Made by a program: the position numbers and the translations under genes | Source of the DNA: Peribacillus sp. FSL E2-0218 | GTDB lineage: Bacteria > Bacillota > Bacilli > Bacillales > DSM-1321 | Direction: 5' to 3' | NCBI RefSeq assembly: GCF_037992945.1 | Contig: NZ_CP150304.1 | Location: 2,917,501 to 2,981,500, forward strand | Length of the DNA stretch: 64,000 bases | Part shown: positions 45,533 through 54,120 of the stretch, piece by piece | Position numbering within the stretch: the first letter of the stretch is position 1 | Layout of the letters: every line of letters begins with the position of its first letter | Notes under the pieces: generated by a model | Database searches by the model: none | What the model saw: the letters and a program-made list of their open reading frames with translations, nothing else | Told to the model about the DNA's origin: nothing

Positions 45533-46476
45533 CAATCATCGTCCTCCTTGACCAATTTTCGTTGCGCAAGCGTAACTATTCCAATGATGGTACCGAACAA
45601 AAGCGCCATCGAGCTGGCATAACCGACCATCCGATCCGTAAATCCTGTTTGATAAATGTAATAGACAACCGTCATGGTGGAATTCATCGGCCCACCTTGT
45701 GTCATGACCATCGGTTGGACCAACAGTTTAAATGCCCCGATCAACGTGGTGATGAAGATAAACACGGAAGTCGGCTTCAATAAAGGTAAGGTGATATAAA
45801 TGAATCTGTGCCATTTGTTCATGCCATCCATCTGTGCCGCTTCGTATACATCCATTGGGATATTCTGCAATCCAGCCAGGAAAATCAGCATCTGAAATCC
45901 AGCCCCTTGCCAAGCCGAAACAACAACGATCGTAAATATTGCCTGCTTTGGACTCGTCAAAAATGGTTGGGCTGAAATCCCGATGTATCTAAGTGCGTTA
46001 TTGATGATGCCTTCATTCGGATTCAGCAAATATAGCCAAAGAACGGATATGACCACAAGTGACATGACGACGGGACTGAAATAGGCTACTTTAAAAAACG
46101 TATTGGCCCTTCGTTGTTTATTTAACAGGAGGGCCATACCGAGCGCTGACCCTACCTGCAATGGAATCACGAAAACTACGAATTTGAGTGTATTCAACAA
46201 ACTTTTGAGGAATATCGGGTCTTTGAATAAATGGAAAAAGTTATCCAGACCCACAAATTTACGCATATCGGGTGTAAGTAAATAATAATCGGTAAATGCA
46301 TAATAGACTGCCATGATTACCGGTATTACGAGAAACATCGACAAAATCAATAATGCGGGACCCAAAAACGCATAAGCGATCATATTATCCTTCCAGTGGA
46401 TCCGAGCCCTCAAACCTTTCTCCGATTTCAGATACGTGTAGGCCAAGCCGTTCGTTTTCCATCCCATTTTACTCAT
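45532..46476 (-). CDS. ABC sugar importer permease (MalF-like)
   Basis: 314 residues, six membrane segments. The EAA loop is MDVYEAAQMDGMNKWHRFIYITLPLLKPT. Start MSKMGWKTNG at 46476 was chosen because AAGGGAGG precedes it at 4 bases or so; a TTG five codons earlier overlaps that site. It lies 11 bases after the binding-protein gene. Confidence 0.88.
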   Translation of the reverse strand: MSKMGWKTNGLAYTYLKSEKGLRARIHWKDNMIAYAFLGPALLILSMFLVIPVIMAVYYAFTDYYLLTPDMRKFVGLDNFFHLFKDPIFLKSLLNTLKFVVFVIPLQVGSALGMALLLNKQRRANTFFKVAYFSPVVMSLVVISVLWLYLLNPNEGIINNALRYIGISAQPFLTSPKQAIFTIVVVSAWQGAGFQMLIFLAGLQNIPMDVYEAAQMDGMNKWHRFIYITLPLLKPTSVFIFITTLIGAFKLLVQPMVMTQGGPMNSTMTVVYYIYQTGFTDRMVGYASSMALLFGTIIGIVTLAQRKLVKEDDD

Positions 46477-46487
46477 ATTTCCTCCCT

Positions 46488-47786
46488 TCAATTGGCCTTA
46501 TCGACAGCTGATTGCATTTCTTCAGCACGTGTATCCAGAACTTTCTGAATATCACGATTTTGATCATAGAAGCTGATATCATCGATCGCTTGCTGGAAGG
46601 CACGCGTCACTTGCGGATAAGCTGGTGTCACGGGGCGTGCATGCCCTGTTTCCTTTAATTGCTTCATGAAGACATTCATTTGCTCGGAAAATTCTTTCGT
46701 CATTACTTTTTCCGAAGAATACCGAACGGGCAATGCTGCAATCGAACGGCTCAGCTCGATATTGGATTCTTTATTCGTCATCCAATCGACCAATTTTGCC
46801 GACCATTCTTTATTTTCCGAGGTTTGCGTCATCGCAAATTGCCAGCTGCCTGAAGGAGAAACCAATTTCTTTGTAGTTGGTGAGACCGGATAAGGCATCA
46901 CGCCATACTCCACTTTCGGGAAGTTGGTCTTCAAATCGGTTACGGTCCATACACCGCTGAATTTCATAGGATATTTTTCTGTTTCAAACGCTTGTTTGAC
47001 CGGAGTCCGTGTCGTATATCCTTCCTTCAGCATCGTTTGGATGAAATCCATGGCTTCGACGGTAGGAGCTTGATTGAAGACACCCTCGACCTTCTTGCCA
47101 TCTTTCGAAACAAGGTCACCCCCAGCTGACCAAACAAAGGGAGTCAGTGCGTATGTCAGCATTTCATCTTTCGCTTGTAATTGCATATCTATCGCTGGTT
47201 TTTTGTATTTATCTGTTAGCGTTTTACAAAGCTCAAGGAATTGGGTCCACGTCCAAGGAGAATCGACCGTTGGCAGCGTTTTCAAATCGATTCCGGCTTC
47301 TTGGAACATTTTTTTGTTGTAGTAAATGCCCACGGATGATTCACTCACACCGATCGCGTAAAGCTTGTCTTGATAGGTTCCCTGCTGCTTAATGCTTGGA
47401 AGCAAGTCATCCTGGTCTTTCACATATTCATCCAACGGCGAAATGACACCGGATTTGGCATACGCGGCTGTATTGGGCCCATCCAATGTGATGACATCCG
47501 GCAGGGTGCTGGTCGTAAGGGCTGCATTCACTTTATCTTCGTAGCCCCCGCCATTTCCGCTGCGCGGAATGAATTCAATTTTAGCTTCTATATCATCAGA
47601 GGCATATTCCTTGTTAAACGCTTCCACGCGTTTTTTGTATACCTTTCCTTCTTCATTATCATCAGAAACGTGGACCCACATCGTGATTTTCTTTTTCCCA
47701 TCTCCATCCACGCTTTCACTATTACTGCAACCTACCGCTGCAAACATCAATAATAATGACATCCCGACAAAAAGTAATTTTTTCAT
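46488..47786 (-). CDS. Sugar-binding lipoprotein of ABC importer
   Basis: 432 residues. A lipoprotein signal (KKLLFVGMSLLLMFAAVGCS, Cys about residue 20) is followed by a type 1 extracellular solute-binding domain (ITMWVHVSDDNEEG, VITLDGPNTAAYAKSGVISP, TWTQFLELCKTL). It captures the sugar outside the membrane and hands it to the two permeases. First gene of the operon, about 50 bp after a consensus promoter. No ATPase gene is in the operon. Ligand inferred from context (sucrose or fructo-oligosaccharide). Confidence 0.88.
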   Translation of the reverse strand: MKKLLFVGMSLLLMFAAVGCSNSESVDGDGKKKITMWVHVSDDNEEGKVYKKRVEAFNKEYASDDIEAKIEFIPRSGNGGGYEDKVNAALTTSTLPDVITLDGPNTAAYAKSGVISPLDEYVKDQDDLLPSIKQQGTYQDKLYAIGVSESSVGIYYNKKMFQEAGIDLKTLPTVDSPWTWTQFLELCKTLTDKYKKPAIDMQLQAKDEMLTYALTPFVWSAGGDLVSKDGKKVEGVFNQAPTVEAMDFIQTMLKEGYTTRTPVKQAFETEKYPMKFSGVWTVTDLKTNFPKVEYGVMPYPVSPTTKKLVSPSGSWQFAMTQTSENKEWSAKLVDWMTNKESNIELSRSIAALPVRYSSEKVMTKEFSEQMNVFMKQLKETGHARPVTPAYPQVTRAFQQAIDDISFYDQNRDIQKVLDTRAEEMQSAVDKAN

Positions 47787-47818
47787 GACCATCATTCCCC
47801 CTTCTTATGAATCCATCG

Positions 47819-47834
47819 ATAAAAGCGCTTTCAA
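47819..47834 (-). promoter_or_regulatory. cre-like site (CcpA) before the sucrose operon
   Basis: On the minus strand TTGAAAGCGCTTTTAT matches the cre consensus WTGNAARCGNWWWCAW at all but one position. It starts just after the -10 box, where CcpA would block transcription when preferred sugars are present. Confidence 0.6.
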
Positions 47835-47839
47835 CTAGA

Positions 47840-47879
47840 ATTTTATGTCAACCGGTACCATATGTCAATCGGTTGACAT
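47840..47879 (-). promoter_or_regulatory. Sigma-A promoter with overlapping LacI-type operators
   Basis: On the minus strand TTGACA (47863-47868), exactly 17 bases, then TAAAAT (47840-47845). The palindrome TGTCAATCGGTTGACA (47863-47878) overlaps the -35, and a half site GGTTGACA falls between the boxes. A repressor bound here would occlude polymerase; the divergent LacI-family gene is the obvious candidate. Confidence 0.72.
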
Positions 47880-48094
47880 GTTTTTTTTGAAAAATTTAAA
47901 TTTTATGGTAAACTTCAAAAAGAGGATGAAGTTGGAAACCATACGATAACCAAGCCAGAAACAGCTTGCTGAAAAATACTTCTTAAACCAAGTGACACAT
48001 TGTTATCAAAACGCAAATAAAACTTATACAGTTACTTTTCAAGAAAAATGTAGGTACAATATGAATGGTAATTTAGAAGATGGGAGGAATGGAA

Positions 48095-49078
48095 ATGAAG
48101 CCCAGCATTGATGATGTAGCAGAAGCTGCAGGCGTTTCAAGGACAACGGTTTCACGTGTCTTGAATAATCGCGGTTACATCAGTCAAAAAACGAAAGACA
48201 ATGTATACAAGGCAATGAAGGAAATCAATTATATCCCTAACGACTTGGCTCGTTCTCTTTTCAATAAACGAACCAATATCATAGGTCTGATCGTCCCCAA
48301 AACGAGTAACCCATTTTTCGGTGAACTCTCCTTCCACATTGAAAGCATTTGCGCTTCATTCGGTTATAAGGTATTGCTCTGCAACAGTGTCAACCGAATG
48401 GACAAAGAGGAAAAATATCTTGAAATGCTGCTGCGAAATCAGGTCGATGGGGTAATCGTCGTAACCTATAACCGAGGGGTCATGAATTATCATCGGGAAA
48501 ATTTCCCTGTCGTTGCGGTTGACCATTACCTATCAGAAACGATTCCTGTCGTTGGCTCTGATAATTATGACGGCGGAAAACAGGCCACCGAACTATTATT
48601 GAAAAAGGGCTGCCAGCATATTCTTCATATTAATGGCCCTATTGAACTGGAAACGCCCGCAAATTTAAGGAGAAAAGCGTACGAAGATATCATGATGAAA
48701 AATGGAAGAACACCCATTACATATGAAGTTTCCAATACATTTGACCAGATGATCCATCGGGAGCTGATTTGTAAGCTATTTGATGAACAGCCCGAGGTGG
48801 ATGGTATCTTTGCAAGCGATGATTTAATCGCGGCTTCCGTAATGGCTGAAGCTAAAAAACGCAAAAAAGACATACCATCGCAATTGAAAGTTGTCGGATA
48901 TGATGGTACGGAAACAGGTCAGATTTTATTACCGGAATTGACAACGATTCAACAGCCGATTGATTTAATCGCAAAGACGGCCATCGATATTTTATTAAAA
49001 GAAATTGAAGGGGAGTTCAACGATCTGCCGCTGGAAACATGCCTCCCCGTCACTCTTATCGAAGGTGGAAGCACGTAA
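48095..49078 (+). CDS. LacI family repressor of the sucrose operon
   Basis: 327 residues. N-terminal HTH PSIDDVAEAAGVSRTTVSRV, hinge YIPNDLARSLFNKRTNIIGL, then an effector domain with FASDDLIAASVMAEAKK and VVGYDGTETG. Divergent from the sugar operon across the operator region, so very likely its repressor and perhaps its own. The start at 48095 was taken because GGGAGG is 7 bases away. It resembles ScrR/CscR regulators. The inducer is inferred to be sucrose or fructose. Confidence 0.85.
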   Translation: MKPSIDDVAEAAGVSRTTVSRVLNNRGYISQKTKDNVYKAMKEINYIPNDLARSLFNKRTNIIGLIVPKTSNPFFGELSFHIESICASFGYKVLLCNSVNRMDKEEKYLEMLLRNQVDGVIVVTYNRGVMNYHRENFPVVAVDHYLSETIPVVGSDNYDGGKQATELLLKKGCQHILHINGPIELETPANLRRKAYEDIMMKNGRTPITYEVSNTFDQMIHRELICKLFDEQPEVDGIFASDDLIAASVMAEAKKRKKDIPSQLKVVGYDGTETGQILLPELTTIQQPIDLIAKTAIDILLKEIEGEFNDLPLETCLPVTLIEGGST

Positions 49079-49103
49079 AAAATTATGAAAGCCTTACATT
49101 AGC

Positions 49104-49139
49104 AAAAAGCCTGATCCAAATTGGATACAGGCTTTTTAT
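49104..49139. terminator. Terminator after the sucrose repressor gene
   Basis: AAAAAGCCTG and CAGGCTTTTT pair, with an inner TCC/GGA, 25 bases past the stop. T-runs occur on both strands. The 49140-49359 gap shows nothing more. Confidence 0.82.
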
Positions 49140-49359
49140 TTTCCTTATAGATGAAAAAGGCAAGAATGTGCGATAGTACAACTTTTCAACATATAAATAA
49201 AACTCCATCACTTCTGTATCCCAACTTTCTTTGGGTCTTGTTGGTTTAATGTTTGAAGACTCCATTTTCCATATCTAAGCAAAAATGATGTCAAACATTT
49301 GAATACGGTTCATTAGTATATAAAACAATAGTTGCAGTCTTCAATAAAAGGCGATCGGT

Positions 49360-50355
49360 TCAAGTTGAAGCGCTTATTTTCCCAAACCAGGATTTAGCTG
49401 TCTCTTTCAAAACGACATTCAGTTCTTCAATATTTCTTTTACCAGTATCTTGTAACCAGATGCGGCCTGCTTGCTCTCCTTCTATGGCAAAAGGTGACAC
49501 GCCCTCCTTCCAGGTTGCCCGTCCACATAATACACCGTTAAAGGTGGAACCGGATCTTTTGGCAAATTTCAATGTTTCTTGGAATAGTTTTGCACTCACC
49601 CCAGCACTCAAGAAAATAAAGGGCAGTTCAGTTGCTTTACTTTGTTCATTGAAAAGAAAGGCAGCTTCTTCTTTACTGTGAACAGCATCTCCCTCCGCAT
49701 ACCCTTCGACAAAGTTCATATTTACCGGAACCTCAACCTTCAATACATCCACTTGGTATTGGGGTTTGGAGAACTCCTTCATGGCCCCAATCACTTTATT
49801 CGGTTTCACTTTTGCATACTCTCTACTTTTCACATCTTCGTTTTTAGCATCATAAGTTACAATTTCCAAGAAAAATGGAATATCTTCAGCCGCACACTCG
49901 GATCCAACACGTTCCATATAAACATGTTTAGCGTTATTAATTTTTTCTTCTTCATCCACATCATAATACAGGAGGAATTTGATCGCATCGGCGCCGGCTT
50001 CCTTCAAGCGTTTCACTGACCATTCCGGTAGTAAATCAGGTAACCGTCCCACGTCTGACGCATCGTAGCCTGTTTTTTCATAGGCTACTAATAAACCGGC
50101 TTTCTTGTCACGGACCTTTGCCGCTGGCATACCATATTCAGGGTCCAAAAGAATGGCCGTTGCAAATGGTGTTAATTCCTCAGAAACCAATCTTTTGAAA
50201 CGAATGATGCCTTCATCTCCCACATGACTTGCATTACCTGTTGCAATCATTTTTTTTAATGAGCCACGTTGATCAATGGCTAATGCTCCAATCACACCAT
50301 TTTCATCCGATAAACGTTTAAGAGCATCCACTTTATTTTTTGATAGGTCTAACAT
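49360..50355 (-). CDS. lacD: Tagatose 1,6-bisphosphate aldolase
   Basis: 331 residues. NGVIGALAIDQRGSLKKMI near the N-terminus, ATAILLDPEYGMPA, and the Schiff-base lysine region VDVLKVEVPVNMNFVEG (about 200-216) identify the class I LacD family. It splits tagatose 1,6-bisphosphate into dihydroxyacetone phosphate and glyceraldehyde 3-phosphate, the last step of the galactosamine and tagatose routes. The start MLDLSKN was chosen for GGAG spacing. It lies 15 bases after lacC and ends the operon. Confidence 0.92.
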   Translation of the reverse strand: MLDLSKNKVDALKRLSDENGVIGALAIDQRGSLKKMIATGNASHVGDEGIIRFKRLVSEELTPFATAILLDPEYGMPAAKVRDKKAGLLVAYEKTGYDASDVGRLPDLLPEWSVKRLKEAGADAIKFLLYYDVDEEEKINNAKHVYMERVGSECAAEDIPFFLEIVTYDAKNEDVKSREYAKVKPNKVIGAMKEFSKPQYQVDVLKVEVPVNMNFVEGYAEGDAVHSKEEAAFLFNEQSKATELPFIFLSAGVSAKLFQETLKFAKRSGSTFNGVLCGRATWKEGVSPFAIEGEQAGRIWLQDTGKRNIEELNVVLKETAKSWFGKISAST

Positions 50356-50370
50356 CGGCATTCTCCTCTT

Positions 50371-51306
50371 TCAATCTATTTTTTCAACTTTTACGAAATC
50401 GAAGTACTGTTTAAATTTGTTTTTATTAATATAGCCGGTTCCGGCTTCCATCGTATTTAACATCCCCGTGGTCATTGCCGTTTTCAGCACAGTTGCCACG
50501 TTTTGATTTCGGTTCAAGGCCACAGAAAATCCGGCAACGGTCGCATCTCCTGACCCTACTGGGTTGACCACATCTATTTCCGGAATCGTAACCTGATAGT
50601 AATCCATCCCATGCTTGACAAAAGCCCCCTTACTTCCCATGGACACAACAATCCATTCAATCCCCTCGAAAATCTTATGGCTTAACGTTCGTTTCAAATC
50701 AACGATTTCAGCTTCCACTTCGAACCCCATTAGCTGTGAAAATTCCGCCGTATTCGGCTTGATGGCAAAAGGTTTTTTCTCATGCATCAAGACTTGTTTT
50801 AACGATTCACCTGAAGAATCGACAATCACACGTTTCCCTTTTTTATGACTGATTTCAATCATTTTGCAGTAATAATGAGTCGGTAAGCCTTTCGGTAGAC
50901 TTCCTGAAATGGTTACTAGAGAAGCAGATGTAATCAAACCTTCGAATTTTTCAAGAAAAGCTATACCTTCTTGTTCAGATAATGTCGGTCCTGATTCTAA
51001 GATTTCAGTTTGCATACCCTCATGAAGGATGGCGATGCAATTTCTTGATTCACTTTCGATTCTCAAAAAGTCATTTCGAATATGCCTTCCATCTAATTGC
51101 TGAACAATGTAATCGCCAATCGTTCCACCTACAACCCCTGTGCATATGACATCTTCTTTCATTTGCGCGATCACTCGGGCAACATTCAAGCCCTTTCCAC
51201 CAGCCGTTTTACTCACCGATTCTACACGGTTGACATCGTCAAATTTAAATCGATTTAATGGGTAGGATATGTCAACCGAGGGATTCATTGTTACAGCTAC
51301 AATCAT
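50371..51306 (-). CDS. lacC: Tagatose-6-phosphate kinase / 1-phosphofructokinase family
   Basis: 311 residues. VAVTMNPSVDISYPL opens the PfkB/LacC group; KTAGGKGLNVARVIAQM is signature 1 and NPVGSGDATVAGFSVAL signature 2 with the catalytic Asp. Next to lacD and agaS it most likely makes tagatose 1,6-bisphosphate. Start at 51306 (GAGGG at 6 bases), beginning just after the nagA fragment. A 1-phosphofructokinase role is the alternative but does not fit the neighbours. Confidence 0.85.
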   Translation of the reverse strand: MIVAVTMNPSVDISYPLNRFKFDDVNRVESVSKTAGGKGLNVARVIAQMKEDVICTGVVGGTIGDYIVQQLDGRHIRNDFLRIESESRNCIAILHEGMQTEILESGPTLSEQEGIAFLEKFEGLITSASLVTISGSLPKGLPTHYYCKMIEISHKKGKRVIVDSSGESLKQVLMHEKKPFAIKPNTAEFSQLMGFEVEAEIVDLKRTLSHKIFEGIEWIVVSMGSKGAFVKHGMDYYQVTIPEIDVVNPVGSGDATVAGFSVALNRNQNVATVLKTAMTTGMLNTMEAGTGYINKNKFKQYFDFVKVEKID

Positions 51307-51308
51307 CG

Positions 51309-51704
51309 TCATCCCTCTTTCCGATTGTTGATTAGGCTTGATAACGACAGACACCTTTCAAATAAGTTGCAAGTAAAATCAAGCCCTGAATTCAATACGA
51401 TAAAATCAGCTGCGTACCCCGTTGCAATTTTCCCGCATTCGTAATTTAATTGAACACTTTGGCAGGAGCAGTACTTGCCATATAGATGGCTTTTTCCGGG
51501 GTGGCCACACCCCATTGGACAACATTTTTGACGGCATCTTTCAATTGCAAAGCACTGCCTGCTGAACTTCCACCTTTCCATACAGGCAGCCACCTCCACA
51601 GGTAATACTCCCAATTGATAAGTTCCTTCTGACATACCACCAGCCATCATACAATCGGCAAAAATATATGTTGACATGCCTAATCTTCTCATTCTATAAA
51701 ACAA
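51309..51704 (-). pseudogene. C-terminal fragment of N-acetyl-hexosamine-6-phosphate deacetylase
   Basis: Three pieces in two frames together spell the end of NagA/AgaA: FADCMMAGGMSEGTYQLGVL (NagA has TDAM-G--[DE]G-Y-LG), AGSALQLKDAVKNVVQWGVA, PEKAIYMASTAPAKVFN, then GKIATGYAADFIVLNSGLDF. At least two frameshifts separate them. The N-terminal two thirds with the metal ligands is missing, and the conserved TDA reads ADC. It lies between agaS and lacC in the same orientation, where a deacetylase gene is expected. It cannot encode a working enzyme. Confidence 0.85.
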
Positions 51705-51721
51705 CTACATGCGCAAGGACA

Positions 51722-52894
51722 TTACATTTTGTTATACTCGTATAGGGTTACGCCTTTGACCACACGGTTAACTGTTCCAGTCGGAGAAGGTGTATCAGGT
51801 GTATTACCGACTTTTATGGAAGCTAGCAGTGAGACAGTTTGCCCAATCATGACAAATGGCAATGCCAGGTAAGCATCCGGTACGGATTGAGCATCACTAT
51901 TAAATAAAAATGAGTTTCCAGCATATCTGGATTTCCCATCAACTTCTATGGCACAGATGTAGTTAGCAATGTTATCTCGCTTCAATTCATTTAACAGATC
52001 CAAATCATATTGACGTGTATAAGGATGATTCGAAACAAAAACAAAAACCACCGCCTTTTCATTGACAAATGATTTAGGTCCATGACGGAAACCTAATGGC
52101 GAATCGAATGCTGTTACGATTTTACCAGCCGTCAGCTCTAATATTTTTAACTGAGCTTCCCTCGCTAAGCCTTCTAGGCACCCTGAGCCAAGATAAATTA
52201 TCCTTTCAAAATCATGATCGATGATTTGTTGGATATCTTCTTCTCTACCAATAACAGTTTTTCCCATTTGAGAGATTGTGCTTACAAGTGATCCCTTTTC
52301 CTCCAATGACAGCGTATCGAAAACCAGTAATGCTGATAGAGTCATGCATGAGTAGCTTCCGGTCATAGCAAATCCTTGATCATTGGCTTTTTCGGGCATC
52401 AACAACAAAAGATTGTCTTCGTCACCTTTTGCCCTTTTCGCTAACTCTCCATCACTTGCACAAGTAATCGTCAACTGGTAAAAATTCGTGATGATGTTTT
52501 GCGCTAATTCTACGGCAGCCAAACTTTCGGGGCTGTTGCCACTTCGAGCAAATGAAACCAATAGGGTTGGGCAATCTGCTTTTAAAAATTCATAGGGGTT
52601 TGACACTAATGTGGTAGTCGGAATATTCAGCAAATCCCACTTTTTTTCATCCACTTTTCCTTTTAAATAGGGTGTAACCGTATCACCCACGTAGGCAGAA
52701 GTTCCAGCACCTGTAAAAATGACACGAATCCGATCATATTGTTTAGCTAATTTTTGTAAAAACGATTGAATTTCTAAACGTTTCTTTGTATACAGTGAAT
52801 AGGTTTCATCCCATAGAACAGGTTGTTGCTTGATTTCATCTGTTGTAATCGATGCACCTAACGAAACTAATTTTTCCTGATTAAGTGTAAACAT
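51722..52894 (-). CDS. agaS: AgaS, galactosamine-6-phosphate deaminase/isomerase (SIS domains)
   Basis: 390 residues with two sugar-isomerase domains: VIFTGAGTSAYVGDTVTPYL and LVSFARSGNSPESLAAVELA in the first, RIIYLGSGCLEGLAREAQLK and SPLGFRHGPKSFV in the second. The family (once called tagatose-6-phosphate ketose/aldose isomerase) converts galactosamine 6-phosphate to tagatose 6-phosphate plus ammonia. Start MFTLNQEKLV at 52894 follows GAGGAG at 8 bases; a 20-codon extension overlapping the ROK gene was rejected. Confidence 0.88.
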   Translation of the reverse strand: MFTLNQEKLVSLGASITTDEIKQQPVLWDETYSLYTKKRLEIQSFLQKLAKQYDRIRVIFTGAGTSAYVGDTVTPYLKGKVDEKKWDLLNIPTTTLVSNPYEFLKADCPTLLVSFARSGNSPESLAAVELAQNIITNFYQLTITCASDGELAKRAKGDEDNLLLLMPEKANDQGFAMTGSYSCMTLSALLVFDTLSLEEKGSLVSTISQMGKTVIGREEDIQQIIDHDFERIIYLGSGCLEGLAREAQLKILELTAGKIVTAFDSPLGFRHGPKSFVNEKAVVFVFVSNHPYTRQYDLDLLNELKRDNIANYICAIEVDGKSRYAGNSFLFNSDAQSVPDAYLALPFVMIGQTVSLLASIKVGNTPDTPSPTGTVNRVVKGVTLYEYNKM

Positions 52895-52910
52895 CCAAGA
52901 CACTCCTCTT

Positions 52911-53816
52911 TTATAATCTCTCGAATACGCGCAATCCTGCCCCAACGACACCATTATCTTGCTTCAATGTACTGATGCTCATTTGGCTTAAAATATGTCG
53001 TTGTTCAGGTAATAGGTAACTTCTTAGCTTTTCTTTAATTAACTTAAGCAGAAAGGGATTATTTACGATTACACTGCCGCCGAAAACCATTTTATGTGGA
53101 TCCAATAAACAGGAAATCGCATAAAGTCCTTGAGCTAAGTTGTCAGTCACTTCTTCGATGATGGGTAGAAATTCACAAGCTCCCTTTATATAGCCTTCAA
53201 AGACTTCCTTGGTGGAAATTTGGTCGGATTGCAATTCCGTTTTGGCCAGCTTTTTAATGGCCGGTCCAGCCGCCACGTTTTCCAATCGCCTATTTTCCCC
53301 ATTGTTCGCCTTAAAAAGTACTGGTATTAACCCAAGTTCCCCGGCAAATCCCGCCCCCCTGAAAAATGATCCATTTTGAATGATTGAACAGGAGATGCCG
53401 GTACTAATCGTCACATAGACAAATGTTTCATTCCGCTTTTCCTTTGCAGCCTTCCACTCGGCAAATGCTGCCATATAGACATCATTGTCAATGCTAATCC
53501 GTTCAAAGCCGAATTGCTCTCGTAAACGAGCGATGACGGGGAATTGGTCCCAAGGTAAATTATTTTGAAAAATAGCGATGCCATTCTCACAATCCACTTT
53601 ACCTGGTACACCCACGCCGATCCCCTCTATGTCAGCCAAGGAAAAAGAGGTTTTTTTAAAGAGTTGTTCCACCGCTTCCAAGACTCTAGCAAACATTTTT
53701 TCCCGATCTGAAGGATCACTTTCAATATCCTCACGCATTAGCAATTTTCCGGAATCTGTAATGATCCCTGCTGTTATCTTAGTCCCTCCAATATCAATGC
53801 CGATCGCCTGTTTCAT
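52911..53816 (-). CDS. ROK family sugar kinase
   Basis: 301 residues. The ATP motif AIGIDIGGTKITAGII opens the protein; GIGVGVPGKVD and SIDNDVYMAAFAEWKAAKE with the catalytic Asp follow. The usual ROK zinc site (CXCGX2GCXE) is absent: the corresponding loop reads GELGLIPVLFKANNGENRRL. Its place before agaS suggests phosphorylation of N-acetylgalactosamine or galactosamine, since uptake is by an ABC importer that delivers free sugar. First gene of the kinase-agaS-lacC-lacD unit. AAGGGG lies about 10 bases before ATG. Confidence 0.82.
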   Translation of the reverse strand: MKQAIGIDIGGTKITAGIITDSGKLLMREDIESDPSDREKMFARVLEAVEQLFKKTSFSLADIEGIGVGVPGKVDCENGIAIFQNNLPWDQFPVIARLREQFGFERISIDNDVYMAAFAEWKAAKEKRNETFVYVTISTGISCSIIQNGSFFRGAGFAGELGLIPVLFKANNGENRRLENVAAGPAIKKLAKTELQSDQISTKEVFEGYIKGACEFLPIIEEVTDNLAQGLYAISCLLDPHKMVFGGSVIVNNPFLLKLIKEKLRSYLLPEQRHILSQMSISTLKQDNGVVGAGLRVFERL

Positions 53817-53901
53817 TTTCCTGCACCCCTTATTCCTCTCGATCGCCTACTTTTTAGTCCAAGCTTTTTACTTTTTTCAACCTTCATCGCTCTTAAATAA
53901 G

Positions 53902-53922
53902 ATGGGTTGTTGGTACAAGTCA
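53902..53922. promoter_or_regulatory. Candidate operator, copy 1, upstream of the ROK kinase gene
   Basis: Core TTGTTGGTACAAGTCA preceded by ATGGG. 20 of 21 bases are identical to 60048-60068 upstream of the LacI-family gene. The core is a near palindrome, TTGTA-N2-TACAA. About 90 bp before the kinase start, a normal operator position. Confidence 0.55.
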
Positions 53923-53927
53923 TTCTT

Positions 53928-53963
53928 ATGAAAAACTCATAGCCAATACTATGAGTTTTTCAT
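53928..53963. terminator. Terminator ending the ABC importer genes
   Basis: ATGAAAAACTCATAG and CTATGAGTTTTTCAT pair perfectly around 6 bases, between the second permease gene and the kinase promoter region. It divides the cluster into two transcripts. Confidence 0.85.
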
Positions 53964-54120
53964 GCGATAAAGACTTTCCATTTTTCTTGAAATTTTATAC
54001 GGCGATACATCTGCATATATTTCCCATCAAGAAAACTCATTGGGTCACCCCCACCTAATAAGGTGGTTAAAATGATGCGATCTAAAGGTTAGCCCCCTTT
54101 GTCCTTAACTATTCTTGTCT

